Shown in pieces: positions 50,081 to 59,053 of a stretch of 64,000 nucleotides of DNA (position 1 is the stretch's first letter; each line of letters begins with the position of its first letter). A program made the translations under genes and the position numbers. The notes below the pieces were generated by a model that was not told where the DNA came from, searched no databases, and was given only the letters and a program-made list of their open reading frames with translations. Source of the DNA: Paenibacillus glycanilyticus (GTDB taxonomy: Bacteria; Bacillota; Bacilli; Paenibacillales; Paenibacillaceae); contig NZ_JAMBNP010000004.1 of assembly GCF_023715145.1 (NCBI RefSeq), forward strand, positions 1-64,000. The letters run 5' to 3'.

Positions 50081-50760
50081 GCTTGTGCCTCGAATTTGTA
50101 GCCTGTCCGAACGATCGTGACGATCATGGTGGCCTTGTCACCAAGCTTCGTACGCAAGTTGCGAATATGCGTGTTCACCGTGCGTTCGTCTCCGATATAC
50201 GCATAGCCCCATACTTTTGTAATCAACTGCTCTCGCGTAATGACGATTCCCTGATTTTCCATAAGATACGTGAGGATCTCGAATTCGGTATGCGTAAAAT
50301 TTACTCTTGCCCCGTTTATCGTAACGGTCCGCGATGGGAAGTGGACATTAATGTCATTTATGAATAAGGAATCCTTGGGTTGCGACGGCTTGCTGCTCTT
50401 GCTGCGGCTTTCAAGCAGTCGTTTCGCTCTTGCGAGCAGAACTGGCGGACTATACGGTTTCGTCACGTAGTCGTCCGCGCCAAGCTCAAATCCAAGCAGC
50501 GTATCATCCTCATCGACGCGGGCCGTTAGCATGATGATAGGGACGTTCGAGGATTTGCGAATCCGGCGGCATACTGACCAACCGTCGAGTTCCGGCAGCA
50601 TGATGTCCAGCACGATCAGATCTACTTCATGATCTTGAAACAACGCCAGAGCTAACTTCCCATCCGCCGCCTCCAACACCTTATAGCCTTCATTTAAGAA
50701 GTAGTCCTTACTAATCTCACGTAATATTTCCTCATCCTCGACGATCAAGATTGTTTTCAT
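50077..50760 (-). CDS. OmpR family response regulator
   Basis: A 227-residue regulator. Receiver residues 1-120: DDE-type acidic pair in IVEDEEILRE, phospho-accepting Asp in LIVLDIMLPELDG, Thr in IIMLTARVDEDD, and Lys in YVTKPYSP. The C-terminal winged helix (residues 130-227) has the standard FTHTEFEILTYLMENQGIVI, RTVNTHIRNLRTKLGD and TGYKFE. It is translated together with the kinase gene (4-base overlap). The likely targets are the downstream amidase-transporter genes, which is inference from adjacency. Confidence 0.95.
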   Translation of the reverse strand: MKTILIVEDEEILREISKDYFLNEGYKVLEAADGKLALALFQDHEVDLIVLDIMLPELDGWSVCRRIRKSSNVPIIMLTARVDEDDTLLGFELGADDYVTKPYSPPVLLARAKRLLESRSKSSKPSQPKDSLFINDINVHFPSRTVTINGARVNFTHTEFEILTYLMENQGIVITREQLITKVWGYAYIGDERTVNTHIRNLRTKLGDKATMIVTIVRTGYKFEAQA

Positions 50761-50963
50761 TATGCGGCTCCCGTTTCGCGATGTTCTAGCTTCAGTGTAT
50801 CCACTTTTCGTTCATTTCTATATTAAGGAAAGCACATTAAGATGATAAACAGATGATGTGAAGATGAGATAAAGAATAAAAGCCGCAGTATATGCGACTT
50901 TCGCTGGCCCATCTATTAAGGTCAATAGGTTCATATCGCTCTTGTTATTTTTCAACTACCGCT

Positions 50964-51959
50964 TTAATTCAAGATGTCCTGTTTCGTAAAGACGGAGAAC
51001 GATACGATCAGGGAAGCAATCCCCCAGCAAGCTAAAGTAACAAGCGAGAAGCCAAGCGTCATGCCCGTGATCGGTGGCGGCGAGCCCGCCAAATAATCCG
51101 TCAGCTGCAGATTGACGGAGAAGATGAACTTCGCGCTGTGCCAGGAGGATGCCATGTTCGATAATATCGTTCCGGAAATGACGGCTGCCATCATTGTCAC
51201 GATACTCGCGGCCGTGCTGCGCACGAGCACGGACACCATCAGCGCGAGCAGGGCTACCGTCATGGCTGACACCCAGATCAGCCCGGCTTCCATCAGCAGA
51301 TAAAGCCCTTGCGGAATCGCGTGCGCGAAGCCGCTGTCGATTGAAGAACCGTTTATCACAAAACCTGTAAATACAGGCATTTCCCACCCTTTGTAGCCGA
51401 ATACAGCGCCTGATATTAGATAACAGAGAACGGCGGTCATCACAACGGTCAATGACACGTAGAGGCTGAGCGCGACAAGTTTGCTGAATAGGATCTTCCA
51501 TCGGCGCACGGGCCGCGTCAGCAGCATCTTAATCGTTCCCGCCGCGCTTTCGCCCGATACGAGGTCGGAAGCGAGGGCCAGCACGAGCAGCGGGAAGAAC
51601 AGCGTGACCGCGTTCGATAGGAAGGTTCTTGTGAACGTGACGCCGTCCGGCGAGTTCGGATTAACGTCGTGATCCAGATAATACTGGAGCTGCTGTACGG
51701 CGATACGCCGCGAAAGCTTCCATTCTTCCGGGATCCTGTCGCTTGCGAGCGTGTTTTGGTATTCGCTGATTTGCTGAACGAGCTGATTGCGCCAATCCTT
51801 GAAATTCTTCTTGTTTGTCTCGTCGATGCGATGTTGCGCGTACGTAAAGATCGGAATGAGAATCAGCAGCACGAGCAAGATGACGAAGAACCGCTTCTTC
51901 TTCCAAATCTTGAGCGTCTCGTTTTGTATGAGCGGGAGCAGTCTATCCAATGCTTTCAC
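50964..51959 (-). CDS. ABC-2 type transporter permease
   Basis: A 331-residue membrane protein with six predicted helices, the first at residues 24-42 (FFVILLVLLILIPIFTYA), followed by an extracytoplasmic helical segment (residues 45-110) and five more helices. SGESAAGTIKMLLTRPVRRWKILFSK is the conserved cytoplasmic signature of the ABC2_membrane_5 group. It pairs with the ATPase encoded upstream, overlapping it by 17 bases with a GTG start. The pair probably exports a lipid, peptide or antibiotic; the substrate is unknown. Confidence 0.92.
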   Translation of the reverse strand: MKALDRLLPLIQNETLKIWKKKRFFVILLVLLILIPIFTYAQHRIDETNKKNFKDWRNQLVQQISEYQNTLASDRIPEEWKLSRRIAVQQLQYYLDHDVNPNSPDGVTFTRTFLSNAVTLFFPLLVLALASDLVSGESAAGTIKMLLTRPVRRWKILFSKLVALSLYVSLTVVMTAVLCYLISGAVFGYKGWEMPVFTGFVINGSSIDSGFAHAIPQGLYLLMEAGLIWVSAMTVALLALMVSVLVRSTAASIVTMMAAVISGTILSNMASSWHSAKFIFSVNLQLTDYLAGSPPPITGMTLGFSLVTLACWGIASLIVSFSVFTKQDILN

Positions 51960-52929
51960 CTTCCGTCATCCGTAAAAATAACTGCTCCAGCGTCGGCGCG
52001 ATGCTGTGCACCGATACGATGCCGATGCCGGCGCGAACGGCCTTCTCCACTAGGGACGGGATTCGGTCCGGGCTCATCGCCGTGATGATTGCCTCCCTCA
52101 TCCCGAGCAAGCTCTCGTCGATCCGGTGCTCGTGCTCCGCCACGAGTTCGACGTCGCTTTCGCTTGCCAGCAGACGGCGCCCCGCCTCCGGCTGCTCGAA
52201 TTGCCAGACGACGTAATTGTCCGCGCCGTGGATCAGCTCGTCCACCGTGCCGACGGCCAGCACCTCGCCGCGGCTGATGATGGCGACGCGGTCGCACATC
52301 AGCTGGATCTCGCTCAAGAGGTGGCTCGAGATGAACAGGCTCATGCCCTGATCCGCCAGCATGCGGACGAATTCCCGCAGCTCCTTGATGCCCTTCGGAT
52401 CAAGCCCGTTCGTAGGCTCGTCCAGAATGAGCAGCTTTGGCCGGCCGAGCAGCGCCTGCGCAATGCCAAGGCGCTGCCGCATGCCGAGCGAGTACGTTTT
52501 TACTTTATCGTGAATGCGCGCATCGAGCCCGACAATGGCTGCGACTTCGCGAATGCGTGCGTTATCGATGCCGCGCTGCATGCGCGCGAAATGCTCGAGA
52601 TTTTCCCAGCCTGTCAGGTAGGAATAGGCTTCGGGATTTTCGACGATGCAGCCGACGTGACGCAGCGCGGCTTCGGGATGACGGGCGATGTCTTCGCCGC
52701 AGATTCGAATCTCGCCCGAAGAAGGCTTGATCAGATCGACGAGCATGCGGATCGTCGTCGTTTTTCCGGCGCCGTTCGGCCCGAGAAACCCAAAGATTTC
52801 GCCGGCGCGGACCTCGAACGTGACGTCCTTGATGATCGGCTTGCCGCCAATTTGTTTCTTGATGTCGCGGACGGACAGCACGACGTCCTGATGGGCCGAA
52901 AGTACGGCCTCCTGTCTCGCGTGTTGCAT
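51943..52929 (-). CDS. ABC transporter ATP-binding protein
   Basis: A 328-residue ATPase. Walker A GPNGAGKTTTIRML near residue 53, Q-loop region CIVENPEAYSYL, signature YSLGMRQRLGIAQAL, Walker B LLILDEPTNGLD, and the switch His in ISSHLLSEIQ. A C-terminal 90-residue tail (VWQFEQPEAGRRLL) is typical of drug/lantibiotic exporters of this type. It energises the downstream ABC-2 permease. AGGAGGG precedes the ATG. It starts 12 bases after the SGNH hydrolase stop, so the three genes probably form one operon. Confidence 0.95.
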   Translation of the reverse strand: MQHARQEAVLSAHQDVVLSVRDIKKQIGGKPIIKDVTFEVRAGEIFGFLGPNGAGKTTTIRMLVDLIKPSSGEIRICGEDIARHPEAALRHVGCIVENPEAYSYLTGWENLEHFARMQRGIDNARIREVAAIVGLDARIHDKVKTYSLGMRQRLGIAQALLGRPKLLILDEPTNGLDPKGIKELREFVRMLADQGMSLFISSHLLSEIQLMCDRVAIISRGEVLAVGTVDELIHGADNYVVWQFEQPEAGRRLLASESDVELVAEHEHRIDESLLGMREAIITAMSPDRIPSLVEKAVRAGIGIVSVHSIAPTLEQLFLRMTEGESIG

Positions 52930-52941
52930 GCGCGTTCCCTC

Positions 52942-53769
52942 CTATTCCAATGACTGCACGATGCGGGCGGCGATTTGCGCGTACCCGTCGTGATTGGGAT
53001 GAAAATGATCCGACGACAAGTACCGGCCGATCGCGTTCTCGAACAGATCAAACGTCGGGACCATCGTCATGTTGGAGTATTGGTGAAGCAGAGCGTACGC
53101 CCGTTCGTTCCACTGCTGGATCTGGAGCGAGCCGCCCCGATATTCCGGAATATTGTAGAACGGATTATACATGCCGACGTATACGACCTGCGCATGGGGA
53201 TTGATCGCATGCAGCCGCTTCACCACCTTCGCCAGCCGGTTCAAGGCCTGAGGCAAGTCGGCCTTCAGCTTATCCAGGTTCAACCCGTCCGCCGCTTTGC
53301 CTGGACTCGTGCCCGAGGCGATCTGGAACAAATCGTTCCCGCCGATGGTGAATACGATTACGTTAGCCTGCCTCAGTGCGAAGCTGTAGCCCTTATCGGA
53401 TTCCAGCAGCTGCTCCAGCCAATCGGCCTTCAAGCCGTTGACGGCCAAATTGTTGTTGAGTCGGACGGACGTGTCCGGGTATTTCTGCTTCAGCAGCGCG
53501 ACGAGCTGCTTGACGTAACCTTCGCCCGACGCGTCTCCGGTTCCTTTTGTCAGCGAGTCGCCGATGGCCGTGATTACGATGTCCTTGCCTTCGCTTAGCT
53601 TGCCTTCGGCCGGCAGCGCCGGCACGTTCGATTTCCCCGTGAACGCTCCCCCTTTCGGATAAAGCAAATCCTTGACGGCGAATCCAAACCCCGCAACCAG
53701 CAGCAGGGTCGACAAAACGGCGAAAATGCCGATAATTCTCCATAAATTTCCGGAGGATAGCGGTCTCAT
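52942..53769 (-). CDS. Membrane-anchored SGNH/GDSL hydrolase
   Basis: A 275-residue protein with one N-terminal helix (LWRIIGIFAVLSTLLLVAGF) and an outer SGNH domain. Block I ITAIGDSLTKGTGD has the nucleophile Ser, block III TIGGNDLF the Gly-Asn pair, and block V SSDHFHPNHDGYAQ the Asp-His pair. It resembles TesA/LipSC-type esterases that act on lipids or acylated wall components. The ATG at 53769 has GAGGAG 9 bases upstream. It is first in the operon with the ABC-2 exporter genes, so it may act on the exported material. Confidence 0.93.
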   Translation of the reverse strand: MRPLSSGNLWRIIGIFAVLSTLLLVAGFGFAVKDLLYPKGGAFTGKSNVPALPAEGKLSEGKDIVITAIGDSLTKGTGDASGEGYVKQLVALLKQKYPDTSVRLNNNLAVNGLKADWLEQLLESDKGYSFALRQANVIVFTIGGNDLFQIASGTSPGKAADGLNLDKLKADLPQALNRLAKVVKRLHAINPHAQVVYVGMYNPFYNIPEYRGGSLQIQQWNERAYALLHQYSNMTMVPTFDLFENAIGRYLSSDHFHPNHDGYAQIAARIVQSLE

Positions 53770-53962
53770 CTTGGTGGTCTCTCCTCGATTGTTTGAAAGC
53801 AATGGCTTTCACTTATACTTCGTCTTTTTAAAGTAATGCTTTCTAAGTTGATTTGCAAATTATGCCCATTTATAGGAAAGATGACCTCAACCTTTCAGAG
53901 CACAATCTGCAGACCAAACATGGGGTAATTTCATGCGCGGTTACGCCCCATGCAGTCGACAA

Positions 53963-53998
53963 ATAAGCCGATCTTTATTGGCAAAGATCGGCTTATAG
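53963..53998 (-). terminator. Intrinsic terminator
   Basis: ataagccgatcttt and aaagatcggcttat arms, 11 bases beyond the stop of the small gene at 54009. Confidence 0.9.
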
Positions 53999-54008
53999 CA
54001 TGAGCTCT

Positions 54009-54227
54009 CTAATCTAAGAGATATGGATTTCTCGAAAGTTCGGATGCTGACATGGTAGAACGTTGCTTCTCATCATCAAGCATTTCTGAATGGTAGTGAT
54101 CGTTTACCTCTTGCAAGACGACCACGAAGGTTCCAATTCCGGGGATCAAGATTTGACATACCGAATCTTCTTTTGTCAATTTAGACAACCGTTCCAGTAA
54201 TTCATTTGTCGTTCGAACTTCCCTCAT
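54009..54227 (-). CDS. Small hypothetical protein downstream of the collagen-propeller gene
   Basis: A 72-residue protein: MREVRTTNELLERLSKLTKE as a helix, then a beta-type segment SVCQILIPGIGTFVVVLQE and an acidic, polar tail. No family recognised. It begins 25 bases after the stop of the collagen-propeller gene and shares its terminator, so it is probably co-transcribed and may be a spore-surface or assembly protein. The ATG at 54227 is preceded by GGTGA; a GTG 9 bases upstream is an alternative. Confidence 0.6.
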   Translation of the reverse strand: MREVRTTNELLERLSKLTKEDSVCQILIPGIGTFVVVLQEVNDHYHSEMLDDEKQRSTMSASELSRNPYLLD

Positions 54228-54252
54228 ACAAATCACCGTCCCATCGTTAGTC

Positions 54253-55650
54253 CTAAGGATTTACGCCTACCGCGAATGGACGCGCCCCCGTCGGGATCGT
54301 AGTAATGACCGTTTGGGTTTCGCCATCGATGACCGACACATTATTATCATCTTGATTAGTAACATAGATCCGATTCGTTATTGGATTTACTCCTACTCCA
54401 TTCGGATTAATCCCAACCGAAATCGTGGCAATAACCGTATTCGTTAGTCCGCTTATGACCGATACGTTATCCGTATTCCGATTGGGTACGTAGATTGCAT
54501 TCGTCGAAGAATTAACTCCTACTTCACCTGGAGTAATCCCGACCGGAATATTTGCCACTACGACATTGGTAGCGCCATTAATGACGGAAACAAAGTTGCT
54601 GGTAAAATTCGAAACATAGATTAGATTAGTAGCCGGATCGACTCCTACGCGGAACGGATTAACCCCAACTGGAATGCTGGTAATTGTCGTATTCGTCGTG
54701 CCATCGACCACAGTTACGATATCGGAATTAAAATTCGCGATATATATTCGATTGGTCAACGGATTAACAGCTATCCCCGTCGGAAAAGGGTTGCCTCCGA
54801 CAGGAGTGAAGGTAGTCACCACGGTATTGGTTAATCCTTCAATTTCCGTGATGTCATTACTATTGAAATTCGCCGTATAAATCGCGTTCGTTGCCGAGTT
54901 GACAGTGACATCCCCGGATCCATCCCCTGCGAGTAAGGTGGCGATTACAGTATTGGTCGATCCATCAATGACGGATACTTCATTGCTGTTTACATTCGCA
55001 ACATAGATTCGATTGGTTAACGGGTTAACGTCTATCCCAGCAGGATTAACCCCAACCGGAATGGTAGCGATGACCGCGTTCGTTAGCCCGTCTATTACGG
55101 ACACATTGTTGCTATTGAAGTTTGCCACATAAATACGATTAACCGATAAGGTACCGGCTGGTCCCGTAGCACCCGTTGCTCCTGTAGCTCCTGTTGCTCC
55201 TGTAAGACCTACCATACCGGCTGGTCCTTCGGCTCCGGCAGACCCAACCATGCCTGCAGCACCTACTGCCCCCGCGGTACCTACCGCTCCTGCGGCACCT
55301 ACTTCACCTGCGCTACCTACTGCTCCTGCAGCACCTACTGCTCCTGCAGCACCTACTGCCCCTGCGTTACCTACTGCTCCTGCAGCACCTACCATCCCCG
55401 CAAAGCCCACGCTGCCTGCCGAACCGACCGTACCCGCAGCGCCGACGCTTCCTGCTTGACCAACCGTACCAGCGGGACCTACGGAGCCTAAAGCTCCTTG
55501 AGGAATCGTTACATGAATGATTTGTTTTCTGGCAACGATTTTTTTACAAAAGAAACCTTTTTTCGAAGCTCGTTTTTTCCTATTACAGAGGTTTTTTTGA
55601 ACGTTCTTCTTTTTCGTCCCATGTTTACGCCGATGGATTGGACGACTCAT
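54253..55650 (-). CDS. Collagen-like protein with YVTN-type beta-propeller, probable spore-surface protein
   Basis: A 465-residue protein. Residues 1-45 form a basic leader (RRKHGTKKKNVQKNLCNRKK) ending CKKIVARKQIIHVTIPQ, shared with the gene at 55922-56518. Residues 52-150 are Gly-x-y repeats, mostly GAAGAVGAAG-type units, a short collagen-like stalk. Residues 155-465 are seven YVTN repeats, each about 42 residues, with NRIYVANFNSNNVSVIDG and TNTVIATIPVGVNP. The collagen stalk would present the propeller on the spore surface. AAGGAGG precedes the ATG. Divergent from the BclA-like gene. Confidence 0.85.
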   Translation of the reverse strand: MSRPIHRRKHGTKKKNVQKNLCNRKKRASKKGFFCKKIVARKQIIHVTIPQGALGSVGPAGTVGQAGSVGAAGTVGSAGSVGFAGMVGAAGAVGNAGAVGAAGAVGAAGAVGSAGEVGAAGAVGTAGAVGAAGMVGSAGAEGPAGMVGLTGATGATGATGATGPAGTLSVNRIYVANFNSNNVSVIDGLTNAVIATIPVGVNPAGIDVNPLTNRIYVANVNSNEVSVIDGSTNTVIATLLAGDGSGDVTVNSATNAIYTANFNSNDITEIEGLTNTVVTTFTPVGGNPFPTGIAVNPLTNRIYIANFNSDIVTVVDGTTNTTITSIPVGVNPFRVGVDPATNLIYVSNFTSNFVSVINGATNVVVANIPVGITPGEVGVNSSTNAIYVPNRNTDNVSVISGLTNTVIATISVGINPNGVGVNPITNRIYVTNQDDNNVSVIDGETQTVITTIPTGARPFAVGVNP

Positions 55651-55886
55651 CCATACACCTCCTTATAGACACCTACCATTGTATGGCGTTCATCTATTGG
55701 ATGAATGGGCATTTAATAGACATCGGTCTACTTAATAAAAAAATAGGTTGATTGCCCTGATATATCCGCCCTAGTAATTGCGAAGCTGACAGTAAAAGGA
55801 CATCACCATAGCCCATATTTAAAAGAAATAGATGACTATCTCTAATAATTAAAAGACATCTATCCATGCTATAAAAAGATAAAAGT

Positions 55887-55895
55887 CATAGTATA
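55887..55895 (+). promoter_or_regulatory. Sigma-K-like -10 element
   Basis: CATAGTATA matches the CATAnnnTA pattern of sigma-K -10 regions and is 27 bases upstream of the start of the BclA-like gene. No convincing -35 was fixed. A late mother-cell promoter fits the spore-surface product. Confidence 0.4.
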
Positions 55896-55921
55896 CAGCA
55901 ATTCTAATGGAGGTGCTGTGA

Positions 55922-56518
55922 TTGGGTTGTCCTGCGGTAAAACCAAAAAAGAGCTGCAAAAAGAAAACTGACGCTATATGCCCTGCCAAGAAAAGGCATC
56001 AGTCTAAGAAAAGTTGTTGCTGTAAAAAAATTATCGTCAAAAAACAAATTGTACAGGTAAACATTCCTCAAAGCGCCATAGGTACAGCCGGAGCCGTGGC
56101 TCCCTCATTCGTATCCGAATTCGGTTATATTTACAATTTAGCCGGGCAAGTTGTAGCCAAAGAAGAAGATGTAATTTTTGATACAAATGGTACACTCACA
56201 CCTGGGATTATTCATGCACCGGGTACCGCCGAGATTACAGTTATGAGTCCTGGCCATTACGAACTTACTGTTTCTGCTTCAGGTGAGGGACCAAGTCAAT
56301 TTGCATTATTCTTAAACGGCATTCTGGTTCCAGGTACCATATACGGCTCCGGTGCCGGTACGCAACAAAATAACGGGCAGGCTATAATCGCCCTGTCAGC
56401 TGGTGATGTCCTTACGTTACGTAACCATAGTTCGGTGGCAGCGGTAACTCTTCGGACTTTGGTCGGAGGTACTCAACCAAACGTAAATGCATCAATCCTA
56501 ATCAAAAAACTAAATTAA
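55922..56518 (+). CDS. BclA-like exosporium C-terminal domain protein
   Basis: A 198-residue protein. Residues 1-45 are a basic, Cys-rich leader (CKKKTDAICPAKKRHQSKKS, then CCCKKIIVKKQIVQVNIPQ) similar to the start of the collagen-propeller protein. The rest, residues 65-198, is a BclA-type C-terminal jelly-roll (TNF-like): FGYIYNLAGQVVAKEEDVIF, GIIHAPGTAEITVMSPGHYEL, FALFLNGILVPGTIYGSG and ILIKKL at the end. There is no collagen stretch between. It is a TTG start with GGAGGTG 7 bases upstream. It should assemble as a trimer on the spore surface. Confidence 0.85.
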   Translation: MGCPAVKPKKSCKKKTDAICPAKKRHQSKKSCCCKKIIVKKQIVQVNIPQSAIGTAGAVAPSFVSEFGYIYNLAGQVVAKEEDVIFDTNGTLTPGIIHAPGTAEITVMSPGHYELTVSASGEGPSQFALFLNGILVPGTIYGSGAGTQQNNGQAIIALSAGDVLTLRNHSSVAAVTLRTLVGGTQPNVNASILIKKLN

Positions 56519-56560
56519 CGAACTTCAACTGAATCAATCTAAAGGCTGATATATTCAAAA

Positions 56561-56592
56561 AAAAATGAACCGCGATTCTGCGGTTCATTTTT
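56561..56592. terminator. Intrinsic terminator between convergent genes
   Basis: aaaaatgaaccgc-gattct-gcggttcattttt, serving the BclA-like gene and possibly the YheC/D gene on the other strand. Confidence 0.9.
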
Positions 56593-56657
56593 AAGGTCCA
56601 TATTTTTCTACTGGTCAACTGTAAGAACCGCCGTATGCCCACTGTGATCTTGCGTTC

Positions 56658-57704
56658 TCAACATTGAGAAAGATAATAAGCATATTCCAATGGTCTGCTA
56701 TAAATCAGGCTATTTAGTTTATAACTCTTAAGGTCATGGTACATATTTTTTTCGGGTTTTCCGTTAAGTTCAATAATCCATAGCTTTCTATGTTCGTCTA
56801 ATACAAAATCCACGCTTAATTCTCCCAATGAACCTATCTTAGATTCTGCTTCTATTGCAGCGTTTACACTTATCTCATCCAGAGATTGTAGGATTCTAAT
56901 CCATTTCTCCGGTGAAAAAAACCGAGAAAGAATTTCTTCAGCAGCATAAACCGTTTCACACATACTCGTATTATAGTAATGTTCATAAGCGACCCTGCAT
57001 GTTTTGACGGAAACGATCCATTCTCCAAGAATACCTTTTTGAACAAGGACCCTGATATCAAAATTCTGATTCTCTAATTGGGTCATACGAATCCCTTGCT
57101 GCACCATGTATTTCTTTTGTCCGAGGATTTCATTTAATTTTTCCTGAATGATTTCATTTTTTCTGCAAATAAATCTTGGAGCCAAGCTGTGCAAAAAGAT
57201 GTGTACCTCTCCGTTATCCATTCGTTCAACCCGATACACGGACGCCCCCTTAGATCCGGTAGGAGGCTTAATGTATACTATTTTATATTTATTTAATAGC
57301 TCTGGTATATTCGCTTCATGATACATGAAAGTGACTGGAATATAGTTTTTAAGACTGGATTGTTTTAATTGGGTATAGAGATCCCATTTATCAAATTGAT
57401 TGATATGATTGAAACATTTGTTCCCGCCTATCTTCTCCTCTAGTCGTTGAATGGTTGTTAATTGATTGTTATAGCACCGGTTATACACGACATGGGGAAA
57501 AGGAAACGAACTTTGTTTCCATACGCCCTTTTTCAGGCTAAGTCCAATAATACGTTTTTTTTTCCAAAGAATATCCGCCGGAGTAAAGGCGTAAAGCTTC
57601 AGTTTTAGATTATGATAACGTTGAAAAAGCTTAAGCATCCCTTTTCTACTCTTTCTTGTAGGTACAAGGATGCCAATTAATGGATGTTGCTCCAATCCTG
57701 TCAC
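56658..57704 (-). CDS. YheC/YheD family spore-coat-associated ATP-grasp protein
   Basis: A 348-residue ATP-grasp protein of the YheC/YheD group, encoded in Bacillales and linked to spore coats. Features: IGILVPTRKSRKGMLKLFQ near the start, PHVVYNRCYNNQL, KWDLYTQLKQSS, PVTFMYHEA, YIKPPTGSKGASVYRVER (ATP-binding loop), YMVQQGIRMTQLENQNFDIRVLVQKG and LGELSVDFVLDEHRKLWIIELNGKP, the metal-binding Glu and Asn. It should ligate an amino acid or peptide to a carrier. GTG start with GGGGA upstream. Confidence 0.9.
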   Translation of the reverse strand: MTGLEQHPLIGILVPTRKSRKGMLKLFQRYHNLKLKLYAFTPADILWKKKRIIGLSLKKGVWKQSSFPFPHVVYNRCYNNQLTTIQRLEEKIGGNKCFNHINQFDKWDLYTQLKQSSLKNYIPVTFMYHEANIPELLNKYKIVYIKPPTGSKGASVYRVERMDNGEVHIFLHSLAPRFICRKNEIIQEKLNEILGQKKYMVQQGIRMTQLENQNFDIRVLVQKGILGEWIVSVKTCRVAYEHYYNTSMCETVYAAEEILSRFFSPEKWIRILQSLDEISVNAAIEAESKIGSLGELSVDFVLDEHRKLWIIELNGKPEKNMYHDLKSYKLNSLIYSRPLEYAYYLSQC

Positions 57705-58065
57705 TTCCCCGCATTAGATCTCTCAACTATCTAATGCTGTCCTAACCATCATGGTATTGGACAATAACATAGCTGAACAGATTTTTAGGCGAATGCCGGG
57801 CTGGCATGACTCGCTGGGCAGGTTTTCCCCCATGATAATTGACGTGTGTCACTTGTCTCCCTGACAAATATCCAAGCATTATATTGTACCGCTACATAAT
57901 TTAAAGAGTACTCACTATGTAGATGTTATATGTAAGGGTATGTAAGTGGCTAACATTAACATCGTCTATGGGTATATATTTGTACTTATTATTCTAAAAA
58001 TATGGTCGTTTGTGGCAGCTTAGTGTTGGGATATTCATAGGCAACTAAAATAAGGAGATGAAGTT
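57705..58065. other. Upstream region of the collagen-like gene
   Basis: About 360 bases without a gene. Near the right end TTCATAGGCAAC (58035-58046) could be a weak sigma-K-type -10 for the collagen-like gene, and AAGGAGATG is its ribosome binding site. Otherwise nothing recognised. Confidence 0.35.
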
Positions 58066-58935
58066 ATGGGTAGATGTAATTGTCCACCTGGACCTCCAGG
58101 ACCGCAAGGGCCTCCAGGGCCTCCGGCAGAAGGACCGCAATTACTGCAAGCACTTGCGGGAGCAATTGGAGCAGCTGGACCAGCAGGGCTTGCAGGTGCA
58201 CTTGGGCCAGCTGGACTTGCAGGACTTGCAGGAGCAATTGGAGCAGCTGGACCCGCCGGACTAGCGGGGCTTGCAGGTGCACTTGGAGCCGCTGGTTTGG
58301 CAGGACCCGCAGGTCCAGTTGGACCCGCAGGACCTGCGGGAGCGACAGGTGCAACTGGAGCAACCGGTGCAACCGGCCCGGCAGGACTTGCAGGAGGACT
58401 AATTCCATTCTCAACCGGAATCATCTTAAGTGGTGCTGCAGTCGTATCGGCAGCTCCCATTCTAATGGGTTTTGGTAATCACACGGTCGAAGTTATTAAT
58501 GGTGCCGGTGAATCAACTATGCCGCCAGAAGCAGGCGGTTTTGCTTTCCCGATTCCTTTTGCAGGTACCATTCAAAATTTGCAAATAAGTGCAGATCTTT
58601 TGGTTGCTTCTGTGGTCTCAATAAATACTCTAGGTCTGCAATATGATTTTACAGTCTTTCTCGCACCGTCAGTTCCTAATAATGGGATTGATCATGCTTC
58701 TTCCGCATACGTAACAACTCCGCTTACGAGTTCGGTTCGATTCGGATTTCCTAATAATATCATTACAGCGGGGACTTTCCGAACCGCGACGAATATTAAT
58801 ATTGGCGGATCATTAACCGTTGCTGCAGGTGATCGTATTGGTATTCGTGTAAGAACACTGGCGTCTACGGATCCCTCGGCAGCTGATATTACTCAACTCT
58901 CCTTTAGTGCTAGTCTTTCATATACTCCTTCTTAA
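58066..58935 (+). CDS. Collagen-like exosporium glycoprotein
   Basis: A 289-residue protein. The N-terminus [20 protein letters not shown] starts the collagen-like region, which continues as [20 protein letters not shown] and [13 protein letters not shown]-type triplets up to residue about 110 (Gly every third residue), with many Thr/Pro/Ala as candidates for O-glycosylation. The C-terminal domain (residues 120-289: [44 protein letters not shown]) is like the BclB C-terminal domain rather than BclA. It has no BclA-like exosporium leader (LIGPTLPPIPP); the short Cys-containing start is its only candidate for anchoring. Confidence 0.88.
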   Translation: MGRCNCPPGPPGPQGPPGPPAEGPQLLQALAGAIGAAGPAGLAGALGPAGLAGLAGAIGAAGPAGLAGLAGALGAAGLAGPAGPVGPAGPAGATGATGATGATGPAGLAGGLIPFSTGIILSGAAVVSAAPILMGFGNHTVEVINGAGESTMPPEAGGFAFPIPFAGTIQNLQISADLLVASVVSINTLGLQYDFTVFLAPSVPNNGIDHASSAYVTTPLTSSVRFGFPNNIITAGTFRTATNINIGGSLTVAAGDRIGIRVRTLASTDPSAADITQLSFSASLSYTPS

Positions 58936-58985
58936 TTTCCGCGTCATTATTTGACACCTGGCTGTTATTACTGCCTACTCATATG

Positions 58986-59018
58986 AAAAACCATCGTCTA
59001 ATAAAGACGATGGTTTTT
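58986..59018. terminator. Intrinsic terminator between convergent genes
   Basis: aaaaaccatcgtc-taataaa-gacgatggttttt, effective in both directions for the collagen-like and lipoprotein genes. Confidence 0.92.
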
Positions 59019-59053
59019 ATCCTTTTTATTTTTTTGATGTTCTGTTTGACTAG

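Noticed and set aside
52126-52953. Long plus-strand frame of 275 codons opposite the ABC ATPase gene
   Set aside because: It is complementary to a gene with all Walker and signature motifs. GC-rich coding produces long antisense frames, and no motif or ribosome binding site supports it.
55144-55480. CRISPR-like short repeats in the 54-56 kb region
   Set aside because: The repeats are 9-18 base units with no spacers, in frame as Gly-Ala-Val triplets of a collagen-like protein.
58080-58478. Overlapping frames on both strands in the collagen-like region
   Set aside because: Low-complexity GGAGCAGCTGGA-type repeats leave all frames open. Only the frame from 58066 has a ribosome binding site and a globular C-terminal domain.
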